A DNA stretch of 64,000 nt from Nocardioides solisilvae (GCF_003194625.1 NZ_QHKX01000002.1:930001-994000), one strand, 5' to 3'; numbered from the stretch's first letter, positions 8,480-16,779 are shown. A program made the numbers and translations. The notes: a model not told the origin generated them from the letters alone.

Positions 8480-9826
8480 ATGCCTTCACCGACACGCATG
8501 AACGCACCCGTCCGCCGGACCCTGCGCGGCACCGTGGCCGGCCTCGCCGTGGGCTCCTGCACCCTGGCCCTGGCCGCCCCCACCGCCACCGCGCAGGAGC
8601 GGCCCGACCGACCGGCCACCGACGCGGTCGCCGACCTCCTGGCGGCCGACGCCGGGCGCGCCACGGGAGAGCGCGCCCCCGGCACCGGCACCGCCCAGGA
8701 CCCCCGCCACGCCAGCGACGGCAAGGCCGGGTGGGTCGCCGCCCCGAGCCCTGCCGCCCGCCGCGCCCCCGCCACCCTGATCTCCGAGCAGAGCTGGAGC
8801 ATGGCCCCCGGGATCGACTACCGGACGTGGGACCAGCTCGAGCCGCGGGGCCCCTCGATCCCGCAGACCGTCCGCTTCCAGCTGGTCACCGTCGACATCG
8901 TCAACCCCGCCAACAGCTTCGACCTGCTCTCGACCGAGAAGGTCGCCGCGGGCACGACGGTCCACAAGATGGCCGAGGCGACCGGCGCGGTCGCGGCGGT
9001 CAACGGCGACTTCTTCGACATCGGCGACACCGGCGCCCCCCTCGGGGTCGGCCGGGCCCGCAAGGGCGGGCTGCGCCACGCCCCCGAGTCCGGGTGGAAC
9101 AGCAGCTTCTGGGTCGACGGCAACGGCCGGCCCCACGTGGGCGAGCTCCCGTTCGTCGGGAAGTTCCGCAACAACAAGCACCCCAACATCACGTTCTCCG
9201 GGTTCAACTCCCCCGTCGTCCCGCGCGGCGGCGTGGGCGTCTACACCGCCAAGTGGGGCAAGACCCGGGGCTACTCGGTCACCGACGGGGCCAAGCGGGC
9301 CCGCCAGGTCGTCATCCGCAAGGGCCGGGTGGTCTCCAACCGCTACGGGCTGACCTCGGGCAAGAAGATCCAGGGCAAGCTGCTGGTCGGCCGCGGCGCC
9401 GGCGCGGGCCTGCTGAAGCGGCTGAGGAAGGGCGAGCGGCTCGGCCTCAAGTGGCGGGTCAAGGGCTCCCCCAAGGTCGCCGTCTCGGGTGACCGGCCGC
9501 TGCTCGTCGACGGGCAGCGCGTCGTCGTCAACGACCAGCTCATGCACCCCCGCACCGCGGTCGGGATCGACGAGGACGCCAACAAGGTCCTCATCCTCAC
9601 CGTCGACGGCCGGCAGGCCCACAGCCGCGGCTACACGATGGTCGAGCTGGCCAACATGATGACGGCGCTCGGCGCCGAGAACGCGATCAACCTCGACGGC
9701 GGCGGCTCGACCACGATGGTCGCGCACTCCCCGACGGGCGAGCTCTCGGTCCTCAACTCGCCCTCCGACGGTGCGCAGCGCCGGGTCCCCAACGGCCTGG
9801 GTGTCTTCTCCAACCCGATCAGCTGA
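8480..9826 (+). CDS. Secreted phosphodiester glycosidase (NAGPA-like) family protein
   Basis: A 448-residue exported protein. A signal peptide covers about residues 1-43 (Arg-rich start, hydrophobic VAGLAVGSCTLALAA core, cleavage near TATAQ). The NAGPA-like catalytic domain has AAVNGDFFD near residue 175, VDGRQAHSRGYTMVELA and the signature NLDGGGSTTMV near the C-terminus. The family cleaves phosphodiester-linked sugars; in Gram-positives it is linked to exopolysaccharide or wall glycopolymer turnover outside the cell. TACTCT at 8467-8472 ends 7 nt before ATG 8480, favouring a leaderless start; ATG 8498 is an alternative. The methyltransferase is divergent. Confidence 0.88.
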   Translation: MPSPTRMNAPVRRTLRGTVAGLAVGSCTLALAAPTATAQERPDRPATDAVADLLAADAGRATGERAPGTGTAQDPRHASDGKAGWVAAPSPAARRAPATLISEQSWSMAPGIDYRTWDQLEPRGPSIPQTVRFQLVTVDIVNPANSFDLLSTEKVAAGTTVHKMAEATGAVAAVNGDFFDIGDTGAPLGVGRARKGGLRHAPESGWNSSFWVDGNGRPHVGELPFVGKFRNNKHPNITFSGFNSPVVPRGGVGVYTAKWGKTRGYSVTDGAKRARQVVIRKGRVVSNRYGLTSGKKIQGKLLVGRGAGAGLLKRLRKGERLGLKWRVKGSPKVAVSGDRPLLVDGQRVVVNDQLMHPRTAVGIDEDANKVLILTVDGRQAHSRGYTMVELANMMTALGAENAINLDGGGSTTMVAHSPTGELSVLNSPSDGAQRRVPNGLGVFSNPIS

Positions 9827-9829
9827 CGC

Positions 9830-10396
9830 GTGGCCAGGTTCACCCGGGCCGAGCTCGAGGAGTTCCGGGACGCCGAGGTCCCTGACCTGCTCGGTGCCGA
9901 CGTGCGGCTCCTCTTCGTCGGGATCAACCCCGGGCTGTGGACCGCGGCCACCCAGACGCACTTCGCACACCCGGTCAACCGCTTCTACCCCGCACTGCAC
10001 CTGGCGGGGATCCTCGAGCGTCGGATCGACCCGGCGGCCGGGATGACGGAGGAGGACCGCGACCACCTCAGGGCCCGTGGCCTGGGCATCACCAACCTGG
10101 TGCCCCGGGCCACGGCCCGGGCCGACGAGCTGACCGCCGAGGAGCTGGCGGCCGGCGGTGCGCGGCTCCGCGAGCTCGTCGCCCGGGTCCGGCCGCGGGT
10201 GGTGGCGGTCCTCGGGATCACCGCCTACCGGTCGGCCTTCGGGGCCCGCAAGGCCGTGACCGGGCGCCAGCTGGAGCCGCTCGCCGGCGCCGAGCTCTGG
10301 GTGCTGCCCAACCCCTCGGGCCTCAACGCCCACCAGACCGTGGCCACGCTGGCGGAGGCGTACGCCGCCCCCGCGCGCGCCGCGGGCGTCCTCTGA
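9830..10396 (+). CDS. mug: G/U mismatch-specific DNA glycosylase
   Basis: A 188-residue protein of the Mug branch of uracil-DNA glycosylases. The catalytic loop GINPGLW is at residues 31-37, FAHPVNRFY near 50, and the second active-site motif NPSGLNAH near residue 164. It removes uracil or ethenocytosine mispaired with G, starting base excision repair. The GTG start at 9830 is 3 nt after the upstream stop, so it is probably co-transcribed with the glycosidase gene. Length matches the family (about 170-190). Confidence 0.9.
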   Translation: MARFTRAELEEFRDAEVPDLLGADVRLLFVGINPGLWTAATQTHFAHPVNRFYPALHLAGILERRIDPAAGMTEEDRDHLRARGLGITNLVPRATARADELTAEELAAGGARLRELVARVRPRVVAVLGITAYRSAFGARKAVTGRQLEPLAGAELWVLPNPSGLNAHQTVATLAEAYAAPARAAGVL

Positions 10397-10517
10397 CCCG
10401 AGTCCTCCGGCGCCGCCGGGACCGGGCCGCGCGCGTCAGCCTGTGGAGGAGCCCGGCCGCGCCGCGGGCTGTGGAGGGGCGCCGGGCGGGCCGACCCGCG
10501 ACGGCCACGCTGGCGCC

Positions 10518-11135
10518 ATGACCACCCACGACTCCCCCACCGCCGCCCAAGCCGCCTGGCGCCTGCACGTCCGCCGGCTCGGCTTCCCGCACCGGCCGGG
10601 CACCGACCTCGCGGGGTGTTCCGTCTGGCTGAGGTACACCTGGGAGGGGCGCCGCCCCTCCCCGCTCGTCGAGGTCACCGACGCGGTCCGGCCGCCCTCC
10701 GGCGAGCGGCTCGCCGCGCTGGGCGGCTTCCTCCTCGAGCTGGAGCGGCAGCTCGCCGGCCCGGCGGCGGCCCGGGCGACCGGGCTCTCGGTCCTGCGCA
10801 CCCGACCGGGCGGGGGCGGTCCCGGGGCGGACGACCGGGCGTGGCTCTCAGCCCTCGCGACGGCGGCCGAGGAGGTCGGGCTTTCGTGCGTGGCCGCCTG
10901 CTTCGCCAGCCGGGACGAGTTCAGCGTGCTGGGCCCGGCCGACCCCCTGGTCGTGCCGGCTCAGCGCGGGTCCGGCACCTCGACGGTCGTCACGAGGCTG
11001 GTGAGCACCGGCCGCCGGGGAGCGGAGCTGAACCCGAACCGGCACGGCGGGTCGAGCGGGGCCAGGGAGCCCAGCCGGTCGCCGTCGAACCGGCCGGCGG
11101 CCGAGTCGATGCCGCGCACGTCGGTGGCGCCGTAG
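10518..11135 (+). CDS. Hypothetical protein, 3' end overlapping an opposite gene
   Basis: 205 codons, no recognised family. The first ~145 residues read like a normal globular protein (LHVRRLGFPHRPGTDLAG, LEVTDAVRPPSGERLAALGGFL). The last ~58 residues, after PADPLVVPAQ, are Ser/Arg-rich low complexity and lie exactly opposite the 3' end of the gene at 10961-11605. The true protein may end near 10960, or the overlap may be real read-through of frame. CACGCT at 10506-10511 ends 6 nt before ATG 10518. Confidence 0.6.
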   Translation: MTTHDSPTAAQAAWRLHVRRLGFPHRPGTDLAGCSVWLRYTWEGRRPSPLVEVTDAVRPPSGERLAALGGFLLELERQLAGPAAARATGLSVLRTRPGGGGPGADDRAWLSALATAAEEVGLSCVAACFASRDEFSVLGPADPLVVPAQRGSGTSTVVTRLVSTGRRGAELNPNRHGGSSGAREPSRSPSNRPAAESMPRTSVAP

Positions 11136-11605
11136 AACTCGCGTCGTCCCCCGCCGGCGCTGCCGCGGGTCCGCACGCCGCGCACGAGCAGCCGCGCCAC
11201 CGGGTCGGTGACGCGGGTCCAGGCCGGGGCCGTGGCGACCCGGTCGGGGACGAGGGAGACGGCGACCCCGAGCGCGGTGCGCCGCCCCACCCCGCACGAG
11301 AGCTGCAGGGAGGGGGTGCTCACCTCCCAGCGCAGCCGGCCGGCGGGCAGGCCGTCGCGCCCGGTCCCCGAGGCCACGTCGACGTCGACGGGCTCGATCC
11401 GCACCTCGTCGAAGGTGTAGGTCGCGGCGACGAAGTCGGCCACCTCCGGGCGCGGCGCCAAGAGCACCCGGTGCCCGGAGGCGGTCTCCACCATCACGTC
11501 GGCGAAGGCCCCCAACGGGGAGTGCTCCCAGCGACCCACGACCGCGCGGAGGCCGCTCGTGGTGCCCACGCCGGCGATCTGTCCCTGGAACCGCGCCCGT
11601 GCCAT
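10961..11605 (-). CDS. Conserved-looking hypothetical protein
   Basis: 214 residues with no signal peptide or membrane segment. It is rich in beta-type segments (VMVETASGHRVLLAPR, TYTFDEVRIEPVDVDV) and ends in basic RFGFSSAPRRPVL. I do not recognise the family. TACCGT at 11613-11618 ends 7 nt upstream of ATG 11605. A seven-unit 11-bp tandem repeat sits 35 nt beyond the start and may be part of its control region. Its 3' end overlaps a convergent unknown gene by 175 bp; codon use suggests this strand is the coding one in the overlap. Confidence 0.7.
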   Translation of the reverse strand: MARARFQGQIAGVGTTSGLRAVVGRWEHSPLGAFADVMVETASGHRVLLAPRPEVADFVAATYTFDEVRIEPVDVDVASGTGRDGLPAGRLRWEVSTPSLQLSCGVGRRTALGVAVSLVPDRVATAPAWTRVTDPVARLLVRGVRTRGSAGGGRREFYGATDVRGIDSAAGRFDGDRLGSLAPLDPPCRFGFSSAPRRPVLTSLVTTVEVPDPR

Positions 11606-11640
11606 GACGGCGACGGTAGCCCGGGGGCGGGCACGGCCGC

Positions 11641-11717
11641 GGTCACGGCGTGGTCAGGGCCTGGTCAGGGCGCGGTCAGGGCACGGTCACGGCCCGGTCA
11701 CCGCCCGGTCAGGGCGT
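11641..11717. repeat. 11-bp tandem repeat, seven units (GGTCAGGGCnn)
   Basis: Seven consecutive 11-bp units beginning GGTCA follow consensus GGTCAGGGC plus two variable bases; an eighth degenerate unit (GGCCGTCCCTC) follows. The period is about one helical turn, so all units face the same side of the DNA. It sits between the end of the RTX gene and the start of the 10961-11605 gene. A regulatory protein-binding array is possible; no coding role is seen. Confidence 0.85.
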
Positions 11718-11726
11718 GGCCGTCCC

Positions 11727-12770
11727 TCAGTAGGGCCAGCCAGCGGGGGCGACGTCCACGACCGAGACGGACTCGCAGTCCTTGCCGTCCCACTTGTTGA
11801 CCAGCCCGATCTTGTCGGCCGAGTCGATCGAGCCCACGTAGATGACCTGGTCGTAGCCCTCCTGGCAGTAGATCTGGTCGTACTCGCCGTCGTTGAGGAC
11901 GTAGTAGATGTCGTCGCCCTCCTCCGAGTAGCCCTCGTCGGAGCCGGGGCCCAGGAAGATCAGGTCGTTGCCCGGGTCGCCGGTGATCTGGTCGTTGCCG
12001 GGGCCGTCGATGATGACGTCGTCGCCCGGACCGCCGTCCAGCTCGTCGTCGCCCGGCCCCCCGTCGACGCGGTCGATGCCGTCACCGCCCGAGACGTGGT
12101 CGTTGCCCTCGCCGCCGAAGACCTGGTCGTCGCCCACGGCGCCCATGAGGCCGCCGACCTTCTCGCCGCGGCGGGCCGCGTCGTCCCCGGCCCCACCCAG
12201 GATCACGTCGTTGCCCGGGCCGCCCGAGACCGTGTCGTTGCCGTCACCGGCGTCGAGCGTGTCGTTGCCGACCATGCCGTCGAGGGAGTCGTCCCCCGCC
12301 TCGCCCCACGCGACGTCGTCGCCGGCGTGCAGGAGGATCGCGTCGGCGTCGGCGCCGCCCCAGGCCTGGTCGTTGCCGCCGTGGCCGTTGAGGCGGTCGT
12401 TGCCGGCGTCGCCGTAGAGCCGGTCGTCACCGGCGTTGCCGTCGGCCTGGTCGTTCCCCGGGCCGCCGAGCAGGCTGTCGTCGCCCGGGTGGCCGAAGAG
12501 GCGGTCGTCGCCGCCCCGGCCCTTGAGGACGTCGTCCCCGGCGAGCGCCTTGATGACGTTGCCCTTCTTGTTGCCGGTCAGGACGTCGTCGCCCTTCGTG
12601 GCCTTCTTCGCCGCCACCGCGGGGGCGGCGAGGCAGAGGGCGAGGAGGAGCAGCGGGACGAGGAGCAGTGAGCGGCGAATGGGGTGCCTCCCGGGGCCGG
12701 TACGGGTGCCGTGTGGACGCGTCGTCCACGAGGCCGGAGTTTCAGTATCACCAAGTCTGGGGATTGACAC
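11727..12770 (-). CDS. Secreted RTX-type calcium-binding repeat protein
   Basis: From the first conventional start (GTG 12770) 347 residues. A signal peptide core LLLVPLLLLALCLAAPAVAA precedes about 18 tandem nonapeptide-like RTX repeats (GGxGNDxxx, e.g. GGPGNDQAD, GGAGDDAAR) that bind calcium in a parallel beta-roll outside the cell. The ~45-residue tail (IYYVLNDGEYDQIYCQEGYDQVIYV) has two Cys and replaces the usual catalytic domain. The real start may be ATT at 12680-12678: GGGAGG (12692-12687) lies 6 nt before it, and it would begin the signal peptide directly, whereas GTG 12770 leaves an odd 30-residue lead. A possible -10 GATACT at 12749-12744 lies downstream of that GTG. Confidence 0.85.
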   Translation of the reverse strand: MSIPRLGDTETPASWTTRPHGTRTGPGRHPIRRSLLLVPLLLLALCLAAPAVAAKKATKGDDVLTGNKKGNVIKALAGDDVLKGRGGDDRLFGHPGDDSLLGGPGNDQADGNAGDDRLYGDAGNDRLNGHGGNDQAWGGADADAILLHAGDDVAWGEAGDDSLDGMVGNDTLDAGDGNDTVSGGPGNDVILGGAGDDAARRGEKVGGLMGAVGDDQVFGGEGNDHVSGGDGIDRVDGGPGDDELDGGPGDDVIIDGPGNDQITGDPGNDLIFLGPGSDEGYSEEGDDIYYVLNDGEYDQIYCQEGYDQVIYVGSIDSADKIGLVNKWDGKDCESVSVVDVAPAGWPY

Positions 12771-12846
12771 AGATCAACGATGCAGAAACCGCAGCTGGTC
12801 TGGGCCAGTGTCAGCGCGGTGTGGACCGGGCGGGCAGGCTGTTCCC

Positions 12847-13902
12847 ATGGCAGAGCCGGAAGAGTCGTCCCCCGCCTCCGTCCCGTCCCCCGAGGTACCG
12901 GTGCGCGAGGCCGTCCGCAGGTACGCCGCCATGCAGCCCGGCCTGGTGGTCCCGACCCAGCGGCTGGTCGAGCTGGTCACCGGGCTGCTCGACGAGGCCG
13001 GGATCAACTACCTCTCGGTGGACGGACGCACCAAGACCGTGGCCTCGTTCGCCGCGAAGGCGGCGCGCCTGGCGGCCGCCGAGCCCGAGGACGTCGACCC
13101 CCTCACCGAGATCACCGACCAGGTCGGGGTCCGCGTCATCACCTACGTGCACGGCGACGTCGCCGCCGTCGCACAGCTCCTCGACGACGAGCTCCGCGTC
13201 GTCGACGACCGCGACCTCGGCGTCGAGACGGCCCGGCAAGGACGCTTCGGCTACTCCAGCCGGCACCTCCTCGTCGAGGTTCCCGACCCCGCCCCCGACG
13301 GCTTCCAGGACCTCGCGGGGATGCGCGCCAGCATCCAGGTCCGGACCGTCCTCCAGCACGCGTGGGCGGAGTTCGAGCACGACATCCGCTACAAGGGCAC
13401 CGTCCCCGAGGAGCACGCACCCGACCTCGACCGGCGCTTCACGCTGGCGGCCGGCCTGCTGGAGCTCGCCGACCAGGAGTTCTCCGCGATCCGGGCGCGG
13501 CTGCAGGAGGCGGCCAACGTCCTGCCCGCCGAGACGGAGCAGGACCCGAACGACCCGCGGATCAGCGGCCAGGAGCTGGCCGCCTTCCTGGCGGCGCAGT
13601 ACGCCGACGCCGGCTGGTCGCACACCGACCACTACGGGTGGATCGCGGGGCTCGTCCTGGAGCTGGGCATCACCTCGCTGGACGAGCTCGGCGCCCTCCT
13701 CACGTCGGTGGACCCCGAGGCGGTCATCCGGCGGATGGGGTACCGCTACCCCGCGGGGGCCGTCCGCCGCCTGGACGACGCCCTCCTCGCGATCTTCGGC
13801 GAGCAGTACGTCGGGCTCACCGGCAACGCGCACCGGGTCCCGCTGCTGCGGGCGCGGCTGGAGAAGCTCGTCGACCACCCCGAGGAGCCGGCTGCTCCCT
13901 GA
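12847..13902 (+). CDS. RelA/SpoT domain-containing protein (small alarmone synthetase-like)
   Basis: A 351-residue protein. The RelA_SpoT nucleotidyltransferase-like domain spans about 35-190: YLSVDGRTKTVASF (substrate-binding Lys region), DPLTEITDQVGVRVIT, FGYSSRHLLVEV and IQVRTVLQHAWAEFEHDIRYKG. In alarmone synthetases these segments bind ATP and GTP/GDP to make (p)ppGpp. No HD hydrolase domain precedes it. The C-terminal ~140 residues are a helical extension without a family I can name. CAGGCT at 12835-12840 ends 6 nt before ATG 12847. Activity is likely but needs the catalytic Glu/Asp set confirmed by alignment. Confidence 0.8.
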   Translation: MAEPEESSPASVPSPEVPVREAVRRYAAMQPGLVVPTQRLVELVTGLLDEAGINYLSVDGRTKTVASFAAKAARLAAAEPEDVDPLTEITDQVGVRVITYVHGDVAAVAQLLDDELRVVDDRDLGVETARQGRFGYSSRHLLVEVPDPAPDGFQDLAGMRASIQVRTVLQHAWAEFEHDIRYKGTVPEEHAPDLDRRFTLAAGLLELADQEFSAIRARLQEAANVLPAETEQDPNDPRISGQELAAFLAAQYADAGWSHTDHYGWIAGLVLELGITSLDELGALLTSVDPEAVIRRMGYRYPAGAVRRLDDALLAIFGEQYVGLTGNAHRVPLLRARLEKLVDHPEEPAAP

Positions 13903-13993
13903 GCCCCGGCACCGGACCGACACCCCGACCCGTCAGCGGCCTGTCGGCCGGCGCGTCGCCGACCCGTCACCCGGCCGGCCGTCCGGACGCAGA

Positions 13994-14032
13994 ACCGCCG
14001 GGCGCGGGTCCTGAGGACCTGCGCCCGGCGGT
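13994..14032. terminator. Strong bidirectional hairpin terminator
   Basis: An 18-bp stem with one mismatch: the left arm starts ACCGCCGGGCGC and the right arm ends GCGCCCGGCGGT, closing a 3-nt loop. It lies between two convergent genes (RelA/SpoT-domain protein ending 13902, Ala/Lys-rich protein ending 14114). There is no T-tract. The rest of the 211-bp gap shows nothing else clear. Confidence 0.75.
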
Positions 14033-14113
14033 GGCCCGGTGCCGGCACGACGGGGGGACGGGGCCGGCGACCGTGGGAGGGGGTGAGAGGGAGGTACCCC
14101 TCACCCTCGCCCC

Positions 14114-15073
14114 CTATGCCTGCGAATCCGACCCGGTCCCGGAACCGGCACCGGGGAGCGGCAGCTGCGGCTCGGCCGGAGCGGCCGGCGGGGCGGACGC
14201 CCCAGCGGTGACGGGCGCGGCGGGCGCCGCCCCCTCGGGGGTCGAGGGCTGCTGCGCCGGGGCCTTCTCGGCGGGCGCCTTCTTCGCGGCGGGCGCCTTC
14301 TTCACGGCCGAGGCCTTCTTCGCGGCCGGCGCCTTCTTCGCAGCCGGGGCCTTCTTGGCGGCGGGCGCCTTCTTCGCGGCGGGCTTCGTCTCGGTCGCCT
14401 TCCCCTCGGCGACCGGCGCCGACGCAGGCTCGGGCACGCTGGTGTCCACGTCGGAGGCCGCCGCCACCTGGGCGATCGCGGCCGGCACGGGCTTGTCCTT
14501 CGCGACCTTCGCGGGCGCCTTCCGGGACGGCAGCTTCCCACCCGGGGAGTCGGACGAGGCCTTCTTCGCCGGAGACTTCTTCGCGGCCGGGGCCTGCTTC
14601 GCCACCGGTGCCGCCGTCGCGGGAGCAGCCTTCGCGGCCGGAGCCGCAGTCGCGGGAGCAGTCTTGGCCGGAGCAGCCTTGGCGGGGGCCTTCTTCGCGG
14701 CCGGAGCAGCCTTCGCGGGGGCCTTCTTCGCGGCCGGAGCAGCCTTCGCGGGCGCCGCCTTCACGGGCCTCTTCGCCCGGGGCACCAGCGGGTCGCCGTG
14801 GGGGGACGGGGGCGCCGACTCCTCGACGGGGGCCTCGGCCGGCTTCTCCCGGGGGGAGTCCACGGGCCAGGGGGTGTCGACCGAGGCGTCCCCGCGGTCC
14901 AGCAGCTGGCCGGCGCGGGCCACCGCACCCCCGACGACCTGACCGGCGAGGCCGACCCCGGTGCCGACGACGTCGCGGACGTCGCCGACGATCTCCTGCA
15001 CGGTCTCCTGCGGGCGGGTGACGAGGCCGGTCGTGCGGCGAGCCACCTGGGCGAGTGCTTTGCGTGGGTCCAT
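14114..15073 (-). CDS. Ala/Lys/Pro-rich, histone H1-like repeat protein
   Basis: 319 residues. The first ~70 are an ordinary amphipathic segment (ALAQVARRTTGLVTRPQE, then VGTGVGLAGQVVGGAVARAG). From about residue 105 two blocks of AAKKAPA/PAKAA-type repeats follow, separated by a Ser/Asp/Pro linker, like the C-terminal tails of histone H1 and mycobacterial HupB. Such tails bind DNA electrostatically and compact the nucleoid; a surface or polyphosphate-related role is the alternative. The N-terminus is not HU. The start ATG 15073 has an AGGAGA ribosome binding site 5 nt upstream. Confidence 0.75.
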   Translation of the reverse strand: MDPRKALAQVARRTTGLVTRPQETVQEIVGDVRDVVGTGVGLAGQVVGGAVARAGQLLDRGDASVDTPWPVDSPREKPAEAPVEESAPPSPHGDPLVPRAKRPVKAAPAKAAPAAKKAPAKAAPAAKKAPAKAAPAKTAPATAAPAAKAAPATAAPVAKQAPAAKKSPAKKASSDSPGGKLPSRKAPAKVAKDKPVPAAIAQVAAASDVDTSVPEPASAPVAEGKATETKPAAKKAPAAKKAPAAKKAPAAKKASAVKKAPAAKKAPAEKAPAQQPSTPEGAAPAAPVTAGASAPPAAPAEPQLPLPGAGSGTGSDSQA

Positions 15074-15195
15074 GGTCTCTCCTATACCCGGTTGTGCTCC
15101 TCGGCATGGGTGAGGAACAGGCCACATGATCCCCCACCCGTGCCCACCCGCGCGCCGCACCCTCGGCGGTGGACCGCAGCGCTCCCGGCGGGCCC

Positions 15196-16779
15196 TCAGT
15201 CCCGGGGGCGGCCGCCCGCCCGGGAGTCGTCGACCGAGACCCCGGCCTGCCCGGGCTCCTCGGTGGCGACGTACGTCAGCTCCTCCCAGGGCCCCACCAG
15301 GAAGCGGCCGTCGGTGCGGACCCGCACCCACTGCAGGCCCACGGGCACCCCGTCCTCGTCGTAGGTCACCAGCGTCATCTCCGCGTCCCGCCGGGGCTTG
15401 CTGCCGACCGCGATCGCGTACGCCGCCCCGCCGGTGGTGCCGTTGGTCCAGGAGTAGCCCACCTCGCCCTCGGGGCCGACCACCTCGTCGGGCCCGTTCT
15501 GCACGTGCAGGTGGCCGCCGACGGCCAGGTCGGCGCAGCCCCGCTCCAGGGCCTCCCGGGCCAGCTTGACGTCGTGGACCAGCAGCGTGTTGATCCGCTC
15601 CTCGGAGTCGCAGGCCGTCTCGGCGAGGCGCTCCTCGACCTCGCCGAAGGTCAGCCCCGTCTCGTCGCGCCAGCTGCCGAGCCCGCTGCTGCGCGGGTCG
15701 CCGACGCCGAGGATCCGCCCGCCGGCGGGCCCCTCCTCCACCTCGCCGACCAGCCGGGTCCACCCCAGGTCGTCGAAGTACTCCCCCACGAACTCGCCGT
15801 GGTCGTGGTTGCCGGTCACCACCCACCGGTCGAGGTCGTCGAACGCCCGGTCGAACGAGTCCAGCGAGAAGGCCTCCCAGGGCTTGCCGGTCGAGGTGTC
15901 GTCGCCGGCGCCCAGCACGCCGGTGGCCCCCGCCCGGTCGGCGACCGCCCGCGCGACCCGGTCCATCCCGACGTTGTCGTGCCGGTCGGAGACCAGCAGC
16001 ACGACGGTCTCGTCCTCGTCGGGCTCGCGCACCTCGACCTCGGCCGCGGCCTCGGCGGCGGCGTCGTACCACTCCTGGCTCTTGGTGTAGGTGTCGACCG
16101 CGCTCGCGATCAGGCGCTTGGTCTGGTTGGCGGTGACGTCGGCGCGCACCTCGATCCGCCGCGCCCCCTCGGGCAGCGGCACCCCGTCGCCCAGGAACTC
16201 CGCGAGCGGGATCCAGCTGCGGCTGCGGTCCACCGGCGCGTCCTCGCCGTACCAGGGCTGCCAGAGCGCCACCACCACCGCGACCACCAGTCCCGCCCCC
16301 AGCAGCGGGCGCGGGCGCAGCGTCCGCAGGTCCTGCAGCAGGTCGCGCCGGCGGGCCCGGCCGAGCAGCAGGTAGGTGAGCACCGGGACGGCGCCCACCG
16401 CCAGCCCGCGCAGCGCGGAGGCGAGCGCCATCTCCACGACGAGCCCCTGCACCTTCGCGATCTGGGCGTCGGCGCTCGAGGCGATCAGCGCGTAGCGGTC
16501 GAAGAGCTCGTCGGTCGACTCCACGTCGGTCTTGCCGAGCGCGATCCGGACCCCGATGCCACCGGGCACGTCGGTGCGCACGTCGGGCAGGACGGGCCCG
16601 GTGACGAGGACGACGTGCCCCTCCAGCGTCGGCGTGACGACGGCGTCGTGGCCCGCCAGCACCGTGGTGCGGCTGCTGCTGAGGAAGAGCGCGGAGCCGA
16701 CCGCGACCGCGACCAGTCCCCAGATGCCGAGGAGCAGGGTCCAGCGCAGCACGGCGGAGGGCTCGGGTCGCGAGGGCAT
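15196..16779 (-). CDS. Membrane-anchored metallophosphoesterase
   Basis: 527 residues. There is one hydrophobic segment near residues 12-35, two more around 120-190 (LRGLAVGAVPVLTYLLLG, GAGLVVAVVVALW), then a calcineurin-like phosphoesterase domain with VSDRHDN (about 285), GNHDHGE (about 345), the VHD segment and GGHLHV (about 445). These His/Asp/Asn residues bind two metals. The catalytic domain is predicted to face outward. Substrate unknown. TACCGT at 16787-16792 ends 7 nt before ATG 16779; a TTG further up would overlap that promoter, so ATG is preferred. Confidence 0.85.
   Translation of the reverse strand: MPSRPEPSAVLRWTLLLGIWGLVAVAVGSALFLSSSRTTVLAGHDAVVTPTLEGHVVLVTGPVLPDVRTDVPGGIGVRIALGKTDVESTDELFDRYALIASSADAQIAKVQGLVVEMALASALRGLAVGAVPVLTYLLLGRARRRDLLQDLRTLRPRPLLGAGLVVAVVVALWQPWYGEDAPVDRSRSWIPLAEFLGDGVPLPEGARRIEVRADVTANQTKRLIASAVDTYTKSQEWYDAAAEAAAEVEVREPDEDETVVLLVSDRHDNVGMDRVARAVADRAGATGVLGAGDDTSTGKPWEAFSLDSFDRAFDDLDRWVVTGNHDHGEFVGEYFDDLGWTRLVGEVEEGPAGGRILGVGDPRSSGLGSWRDETGLTFGEVEERLAETACDSEERINTLLVHDVKLAREALERGCADLAVGGHLHVQNGPDEVVGPEGEVGYSWTNGTTGGAAYAIAVGSKPRRDAEMTLVTYDEDGVPVGLQWVRVRTDGRFLVGPWEELTYVATEEPGQAGVSVDDSRAGGRPRD

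Noticed and set aside
11950..12600. Regularly spaced GTCGTCGCC-like repeats resembling a CRISPR array
   Set aside because: They are codons for the GGxGxD repeats of the RTX protein; the spacing follows 27-bp nonapeptide units and there are no unrelated spacers or cas genes.
12764..12769. TTGACA on the plus strand as a -35 box for the RelA/SpoT-domain gene
   Set aside because: No -10 lies 16-19 bp downstream; the better candidate is CAGGCT at 12835-12840 next to the start.
14270..14760. Plus-strand frame of Ala/Phe-rich repeats (AAGAFFA) as a membrane or silk-like protein
   Set aside because: It is the reverse reading of Ala/Lys codons of the minus-strand histone H1-like gene, which has the proper start and ribosome binding site.
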